A stretch of 64,000 bases of DNA from Lagopus muta (Eukaryota; Chordata; Aves; Galliformes; Phasianidae). The translations under genes and the position numbers were made by a program. Location: assembly GCF_023343835.1 (NCBI RefSeq), contig NC_064433.1:184033777-184097776 (forward strand), in the 5' to 3' direction. Position 1 is the first letter of the stretch. Every line of letters begins with the position of its first letter. This document shows, one piece after another, positions 58,301 through 64,000 of the stretch. The notes under the pieces were generated by a model that had not been told where the DNA came from, made no database searches, and saw nothing but the letters and a program-made list of their open reading frames with translations.

Positions 58301-61300
58301 CTTTAGACATCTTTCTTCAGAGAGAGCTTTATGGGGAAGACAAAAGGCAGAGATGAGAGAACTGGATTTACTTTTTGGCAGCACAATAAAACAACACCAC
58401 CGAAAGACTCATTCAGATTAAAAAAAATTGTTACAGTCCACCCTATGGACTCCTCCTACATAACAATGTCAATGCGAGCACATATTCCATACCTGTGGCT
58501 TCACATTCAGAATTTTTGTGTTGCTCATCATTCAGATCTAAATCAACCTGCTGTGTCTCTTTGCCAGCAATAGTGCCTGATTCAGTAGTCTCAATCTTGC
58601 TTGGAAACTCTTTCTCGCTTTTTGATATCCACTCCTCTTTTTGGTTTCTAATCTTGTTCAGCAATTTCTTCAAGGCAAGTTTTGATTGAGGTTGATGAGT
58701 TTTTACCTCTTTATGACCTACAAATAACATAAACCTTTAAGAGATTTAGGTAATGATTATCTTCATGTTACAGAAAAGAACAAAAAACAAAACAATTTCT
58801 TTTAATTGCTTACACAGCTGAATAACTAACTACATTATCAAGTCTCAAAGCTTAAGTATTTTCTTCTCCTTGCAAGATGGAAGCAGCAATGTGTCTCAGG
58901 ATGCAATAATAAGAGGGTTGCAGCATTTCAGAAGCAGATTCCTTACAGACTACACTGCTGCAGAAACCAGCAGCAATATTTGTACTTCCCTGCCCTCTCT
59001 TTGTAGTAGAACTGGCAACACAGTGAATGCATCACAGCCCCAGAAATGTTCAGTGCCAACAAAGCGACGTGGCAGAAATGCTCATCGTGCAGCAATATTC
59101 AGTAGCACATCTCTTGTTCAGTTACTCTGCTCATGCCACTAGCGTGGCCTATGCAAAAAATGAAGCAACTCGAGCACACCGCAGAGCATAAAGGATGTAT
59201 ACAGTAAGTAGACTTTCACATGAAGTCAAGCTAAAGCAAATTTCACTATTCACTTGGCTAATATCTCATATACCTGTGCCATCTCATCATTTGCAATAGT
59301 TATATAGAAAACACTACAGCTAACATTACTGTTCTTGCAGCTATTATAATCTCAGTATTCTAATGAACTGACGTGTATTAGAAAAAGTAATTTCTACTTC
59401 AAACTTGTATGTCAGAATATTCATCATCAGTGGTGAGCATCATAAATCACTTAACTTGGAAACACTTCATATTCATTATGGAATTTTAGTACTTAGACAT
59501 TTTAGTTAATACTAACACACAACCTCTTCTGCTGTAAAACAAGAAAGACTGAGTTTAGAAGTTTACTTTCTGATTCAGCAGGGATCTCCTCCTCCACCAT
59601 CTGCCCCAATTCTTGTTGAGTGTCACAAACAGATTCTTGCTCCAAGGAAAGATCAAGATCGTTATCTTGAGATCTATCAGAAGGGGATGGCAAAGGCTGC
59701 GGTTCAAACTGCAAAATCAAGTCTCCTTTCATTTCTAATTAAAGGAACACAAACACAGAAAAGTGACTAATTAGAATAAAATGCAAACACCACAAGTTAT
59801 ACAAGTTCCTAAGAAGTTACAATATCAACAGTTTGTTTCACAACTATTTTTCTCCCCAGAACAGAAGACTTTCAAAATCGAAGCCATTTAGATTAGCCAT
59901 CTTTTTAATTCAGACCTGTGGTTTCCCATAAAACAAGGTCATTTCCCCTAACAAGGTCATTCAAAGTAAGAGGATATAAAGTAAAAGTTCTACCTCCACA
60001 CAAAAAGCAGAGCAGTAAATAGAGGTGGAGCCCAGTAACCTCTTCAGAGAAAAGAAGCACCCTAAGCTGGCTGCTCACAGTGCTGTCATGGGACAGACAT
60101 TGATCCCATCATCCAGGTGCAAAATCCCAGAAGATGAATCCATGAGAGAGGCTTTCTGAGGATCACTGTACAGACTGAAGGGGCTACTGCCTAAGAGAGA
60201 TAAATGGGTTGTGGGCTTGTGGACATGTAGGGAAAGAATCAAAGGTGGAGAAAGGGAAGAATCAAGTTAGACTGAGAAGAAACAAGTTTTGGGGTAGAAA
60301 CAGAGGAGTAAACATATATAAATTTTAGAAAAGGCCAGATGGTGCACAGGCTCTGACCTGTCCTTTCGCTAAACTCCATTTTTTGTGAGTGAGGAACCCT
60401 CTACTTTGTATGCATGTGTATGGGTGCATAACAGGCAGCAACTGCAGCAGAGACCAGAGCAGAACCAAAACATACGTATTAGTATGCAAGGATTAGCAAA
60501 TAGCAAGCCAGATTAGTCCTTGAGAATAACGAGGGGCTTGGAAGCCAAGTATCAAAGCAGCCATAAGACTGGGCTGGATACCAGAGAGACCAGAGGGTCT
60601 GCCTGCTGGCCACTGGAGGATCAGGAGATCCCTGCCAGCTACACAGGGATGGTGGGGTCACAAGCTCAACCAAGAACTTGCTGGCATAAGTCCATACATG
60701 GCTTTGATAGAACTAGAGACGAGAGGATCCAAGGTCAGTTACTGCTGGCTTTGGTAACATGTGCGTGCTTGCACAACAGTGATGTCTGCATAGCAAGAGC
60801 TGGAGTGAAGCAGCAATTTACATGTCCAGAAGCAGCTACTGCGGAGCCCAAGGAGCCAGCACCAGCAGGGTAGAAAGAGCACTTAAAACCACCTTACCAA
60901 GAGATCCATAGCACCTATTGAGCACAGTGGTGCATCTATGGACACTGCAGGGTAAATGGAAGGCTACAAGGTCTGTGATCAGCTACTGGACAGAATGAGC
61001 ATCTAACTTTAAGTACTGGAGTATCCATTCCGTGCTGAGAGTGCTATAAGGTATGTGTATGCATATCTGTAAGTGAGGGTGTCCAAGTACAAGAAGCTGG
61101 AGTAGGGCTGTGAGCCTCAGCATCTTCTAAGTTCAGATGCCAGCAACTGGGAGGGTCTGGGATGCAGGGACCAGCTACTGGGTCGACAGTGTCTGAAACT
61201 AACTGCTGGAGGGATCAGCGCTGTACAGATGTATTTCCCACAGCCCCATACAGAGCAGGAAACAGGATGAAGCAATCTGCACTGTTTGTGTGCATACCAC

Positions 61301-63649
61301 CAGGAAAAAATGTGGAGCCTCGCTGCTTGCTGCACCTGGGAACACGTAGCTGCAGCAGCATCTCTGGGCAGCCAGAATCAGCATCCTCCCACAGGTTACT
61401 CACTTCTGTCCTCACTGTACATATCTTCAAAGGCAAACTCCAATTCTTTCTGCCACTCTTCTTTTATTTCCATGCGTTTGTATCCAGGTACAAAAAGTTG
61501 AGGTGGCATCTGTGCTACCATCTGTCTTCTGCGCATTCGATCCATTCTCTGCATTTGTTCCAGTTCCTTCAGTAGCCTTTCCCTATCCTTCAAGTAAAGG
61601 GGTGATGAGCACTCAGCATTAACTTTCAGACAGCAGTATGTCAGAATTAACACTTCCACTTGGTTACCATGAAGTTAACTTGAAGAGTTTAGAATTAAAT
61701 TAATCTTACTCTAGGAAGCAGGTGCTTCCTTGGGAGAAGACTATACCTGACCTTTAAACATGAGAGCATTTCCAACCTAGAAGATCTGGCAAAAAACAAA
61801 GTATGGGATGGTACACTGCAGGCTGGCTTCCCTAAACGGAATTAACTCTTCTGTTGTATAAAGTAAAGGAGTACTTCCATTAATAAGCTACTTTTTAGTC
61901 TGTACTTCAGTAACTGTTACTTTTAAGCAAGCCAATACTCTTGATGCTCAATGTCACATTAAAACTATCTTTTATTTTTGAAGTTTTATCTATAATTTGT
62001 TAAGGGGAAAAATTCATTTTAAGTTAAAATGTTGAAAATTTAAGAAGTCGTCTTCTTAGTAAGAAGAAACAATCTGAGAATCTGGGATACTTTGATACAT
62101 CCCATGAGCAAGTCACGACGAAGCTTAAAGGTTTTTATCAGCTTCGGGTAGAATTTGACAACAAAAAGTTATGCCCACATACTGAACCATGCATATAATC
62201 ATGTATTTAACAGTTTCTCTCATACATACACATTTAATGAAACAGGTTTTATGCCAGCAACAGATTAATAGCAAGAGAACTGCAAAGACCCCCATCTGAA
62301 TCCAAGTGTGGATTTGAAAACAGACTGTGAACATTTGTACCTGCTCACATCAATAACAAAAAAGAAAAAAGAAAGCAGCTCAAGAATTCACAAGCAGGCT
62401 CTGCAAGAAGTGCATATTTATATGTGAGTGTTTGCCTTCTCACTGCAGAAGCAGTTCTCCTAACAGGTCACAGCTGGTGCTGCAGGCAGCATTATTCAGC
62501 AGCCCTTGCAGCTGAGGGAGAATTAAGTTCATGTTATCCACACCTCCAGCTGTATTGGGTAGCAAAAGGTCCTTACACCTCTTGTCTGAACAGGATGCAA
62601 AGGTGAGGAAAGTCTGAGAGAAGCACCAAACCCTGAATGAATACATTAAATACTATTTTAAAATGTAAAGTGAACTGTGAAATGTAAGGGAGGGAGAAGG
62701 ACTGAAAATGAGTCTATAGATTCCAATTTTCTCAAAGGATATTAGTGAGATTTAGGGTGGCTGACATTCTCAGAGGTGCTTTGAAGAATGATACCCATCA
62801 TTCTGGACATAATTCAAAATCATTACATGCTTTCTCCTCAATCTCACATAGCTATAACATAAACAAGCTTTTAAACAATGGCAGTAGGAACAGCTGATGA
62901 AATGAGGACTCAAACCAGTGTTCTTCCAGTTCTGTGATTCATTATCCAAATACTTCAAGCACCTAACTCATGAGGCATTTCAGCTCAGAAGCAATTTGAT
63001 ACCAAAAAAGTCAGGCATAGCTAAAAGTCACGAAGTGCAGAGCAACTTTGTCAAGGTTCTTGAAATGTGAAATGTGTTTTTTTCAATGCTATCATGTGTT
63101 TAAAAGTCAAGAATTCAATTTCTAGTTCCCACTGAACTGACACAGAGGATTCCCCTGACCTCAGCCGGCATGCAAACAAACAGCAAATACTTCAAATAAA
63201 GACACTGTAATGGTACAAAGAGCTATGGCCCAAGAAAAGCTGATTGGTAGTGTCTATTCTGCATCCAAATATATTTCCAATTTATCTTAGTGAAAGATCA
63301 CCCTATAGTCTTCCAGACAGCTAAAATAAGCAAGTTGAGTTTGATCATGTTTTGAAAGCATTCTGAAAACCCTGTTAAGTTCAAACATCTTCCTCTTGAA
63401 ACCGCAGCCACTCTGGCAAATACCGACCTACAGCTTTCTTAACATAGGTCATTTTGGCAGTAAAAAAACAGGTGCTGGTACCTGGCATCAGATGTCTGCT
63501 TTGCCTACCTGAGCCAAATGGAGCTTCTTCAGGGCATGACTTCCTCTGAGATGCGCCTTTTCAAGCTGCTCTTTTCTCTCCCTCTCTGCCTCTTTGTGTA
63601 GCTCCTTCAAATGCTTCACCTCCTCTTCGGCTGCTAACCGAGCATCTGG
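31306..63649 (-). CDS. CEP295: CEP295 (KIAA1731), centrosomal protein 295; 23 exons, N-terminal exons outside window
   Basis: Centriolar protein, orthologue of fly Ana1, needed for centriole-to-centrosome conversion. Exons (minus): 63649-63509, 61587-61404, 59734-59567, 58717-58493, 57378-57272, 55814-55617, 54782-54685, 54562-53506, 52843-52672, 52539-52387, 51234-51013, 45803-45700, 41940-41802, 39564-39334, 37287-37133, 36913-36760, 35983-35322, 34532-34359, 34128-34011, 33334-33131, 32518-32410, 32061-31962, 31434-31306. They sum to 5004 nt (1667 residues plus stop) with every phase consistent. Diagnostic stretches: [13 protein letters not shown] then [11 protein letters not shown] (61.4-61.6 kb), [33 protein letters not shown], and the [19 protein letters not shown] coiled coil in the 1057-nt exon. 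The C-terminus carries an ALMS-type motif ([20 protein letters not shown], then [10 protein letters not shown]) split over four exons. Human CEP295 is about 2600 residues; much of the difference is in the central repeat region and the missing N-terminus. Confidence 0.95.
36085..36350 (-). mobile_element. CR1 ORF2 fragment
   Basis: Minus frame with a CR1 block ([20 protein letters not shown]) in a CEP295 intron. No 3' end is attached. Confidence 0.8.
36944..36977. repeat. (TTTTA)n pentanucleotide microsatellite
   Basis: Six to seven TTTTA units, about 30 bases from the CEP295 exon at 36913. Confidence 0.9.
37855..38138 (+). mobile_element. CR1 LINE 3' end
   Basis: Plus-oriented copy with GGCCAGGTTGGATGGGGCCC and CCTTGAGGTCCCTTCCAACC, well preserved. 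Confidence 0.85.
38284..38745 (-). mobile_element. CR1 LINE 3' end, facing the previous copy
   Basis: Minus-oriented CR1 starting at ATTCATAGAATCACAGAATG and running into ORF2 remnants. It forms a tail-to-tail pair with 37855-38138. Confidence 0.85.
39722..41195. mobile_element. Nested CR1: plus copy (about 39837-40407) inside a minus copy
   Basis: The segment 39722-39836 is the 3' end of a minus CR1 and breaks off at CCAGCCTGAC. A plus-oriented CR1 (39837-40407, ending ATGATCCTATG) follows. Then 40408-41195 resumes the minus CR1 with CCTTGTGTGTCTCC. The uninterrupted minus CR1 at 7830 reads straight through the same join (CAGCCTGACCTTGAG), which supports insertion of one into the other. Confidence 0.8.
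42137..42176. repeat. Interrupted (AC)n microsatellite
   Basis: AC repeats broken by CACG and CAGAC steps, in a CEP295 intron. Confidence 0.85.
42715..43985 (+). mobile_element. Old, diverged CR1 copy
   Basis: Plus-oriented; CR1 ORF2 and 3' phrases are recognisable but broken (CCAGTTCTGGGCTCCCCAG near 43573, ACTGGAGCACCTCTTCTGTG near 43654, TTCCCACCTTGACTGTTCTG at the end). No open frame. Confidence 0.65.
44004..44859 (+). mobile_element. Probable LTR with internal tandem repeats
   Basis: The block starts TGTAAGAG and ends GGGTATACA, so the ends match as TGTA/TACA. It carries AATAAA at about 44801, consistent with plus orientation. Inside are two tandem arrays: about two units of 60 bases at 44046-44160 (GGACACAGATG...ATCCTTTGT) and about three units of 45-50 bases at 44368-44465 (GGTTTCTGACAACAGATTCC). 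No retroviral genes are adjacent and no target duplication is evident. The family is not assigned. Confidence 0.5.
44945..45238 (+). mobile_element. Two CR1 3' ends in tandem
   Basis: One copy ends at about 45132 (CCAACCTTGCAATTCTGTGA). A second tail lies at about 45165-45238 (GGTTGGACTCGATCTCTGG). Both are plus-oriented. Confidence 0.8.
45804..51012 (-). other. Long CEP295 intron, mostly unique sequence
   Basis: The largest coding gap in the visible CEP295 (about 5.2 kb). Apart from a CR1 copy at 48740-49425 I see no recognisable element or extra exon that keeps the phase; the flanking exons join directly (phase 1). Several small open frames here have no family features. Confidence 0.55.
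48740..49425 (+). mobile_element. CR1 LINE 3' part with ORF2 remnant
   Basis: Plus-oriented; encodes the CR1 block [20 protein letters not shown] and ends CCAACCTTGGTGATTCTATG. It lies in the long CEP295 intron. Confidence 0.85.
55153..55176. repeat. (CAAA)n microsatellite
   Basis: About five CAAA units after an A-run in a CEP295 intron. Confidence 0.85.
57613..57735 (-). mobile_element. CR1 3' end fragment
   Basis: Reads CACAGAATGGTCTGGATTG and CAACCCCCTGTTATGTGCAG; minus-oriented; in a CEP295 intron. Confidence 0.8.
60240..61390. repeat. Unidentified repeat-like intronic block
   Basis: Within one CEP295 intron the sequence keeps returning to phrases such as CAGCTACTGG, CAGTTACTGCTGG and AACTGCTGG, spaced irregularly, often next to GGATC or GTCTG. 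It resembles an old, diverged tandem array or LTR. I cannot name it and the edges are rough. Confidence 0.3.
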
Positions 63650-64000
63650 CTGGCAGACAATTACTAGTTTAGTCCACTGAGTTCTTCTGGTAGTTTAAAG
63701 TGTACTTAACATTAAGTGAGTAATTCTGTAGCAAAAACACTTGGGATTTACAGAAAAAGCATACAGCACAATACGAATCACCTTCAAAGACTTTACAGCA
63801 TTCAGTTGCAAGCAGGACCAAACAATATTCATACAAATGAAAAAAAAAAAAAAGCAAACATGCACATTTTAGAAGGGTTGGGAATCAAAGTATTCTAGTT
63901 CCAAACTCCATAGAGACAATCATTCATCCATCTTTTATTGCAGTGATTATTTTTCCCACAATACCAGGTAAAAACAAATAATGCCATCAGTATTACAAAT

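Overview
The window is vertebrate nuclear DNA. CR1 LINE fragments in both orientations, solo LTRs, compact GT-AG introns and CpG-rich promoters point to a bird, most likely a galliform such as chicken. Protein matches and gene order reproduce the vertebrate MED17 - C11orf54 - TAF1D - CEP295 block (human 11q21). All identifications come from reading the translated exons; no database was searched.

Layout. 374-8826 (minus): MED17, first ten coding exons, with the 3' exons beyond the left edge. 9328-16370 (minus): C11orf54, eight coding exons, complete, sitting tandem and very close upstream of MED17. Its 5'UTR intron holds a solo LTR (17490-17860). 18.8-19.16 kb: a CpG-rich, apparently bidirectional promoter for C11orf54 (minus) and TAF1D (plus), with a TCTCGCGAGA element in the middle. 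19899-22599 (plus): TAF1D, five coding exons. 22600 to about 30180 (plus): a long spliced non-coding tail of TAF1D. 31306-63649 (minus): CEP295, 23 coding exons reaching the stop, with the N-terminal exons beyond the right edge. TAF1D and CEP295 are convergent.

The most interesting region is 22.7-29.4 kb. The TAF1D stop codon is followed by a splice donor and a chain of short non-coding exons. I folded the introns by eye and found two box C/D snoRNAs and four well-formed box H/ACA snoRNAs. Three or four further H/ACA-like hairpins end in ACA plus three bases, close to one element per intron. The two C/D RNAs carry the same antisense to 28S rRNA, registered two bases apart, as expected for the SNORD5/SNORD6 pair hosted by human TAF1D. 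The coding part therefore makes an RNA polymerase I (SL1) subunit, while the introns of the same transcript make guides for rRNA modification.

Most of the remaining sequence is intron carrying CR1 copies. These include a CR1 nested inside another CR1 (39.7-41.2 kb) and an LTR-like block with internal tandem repeats (44.0-44.86 kb).
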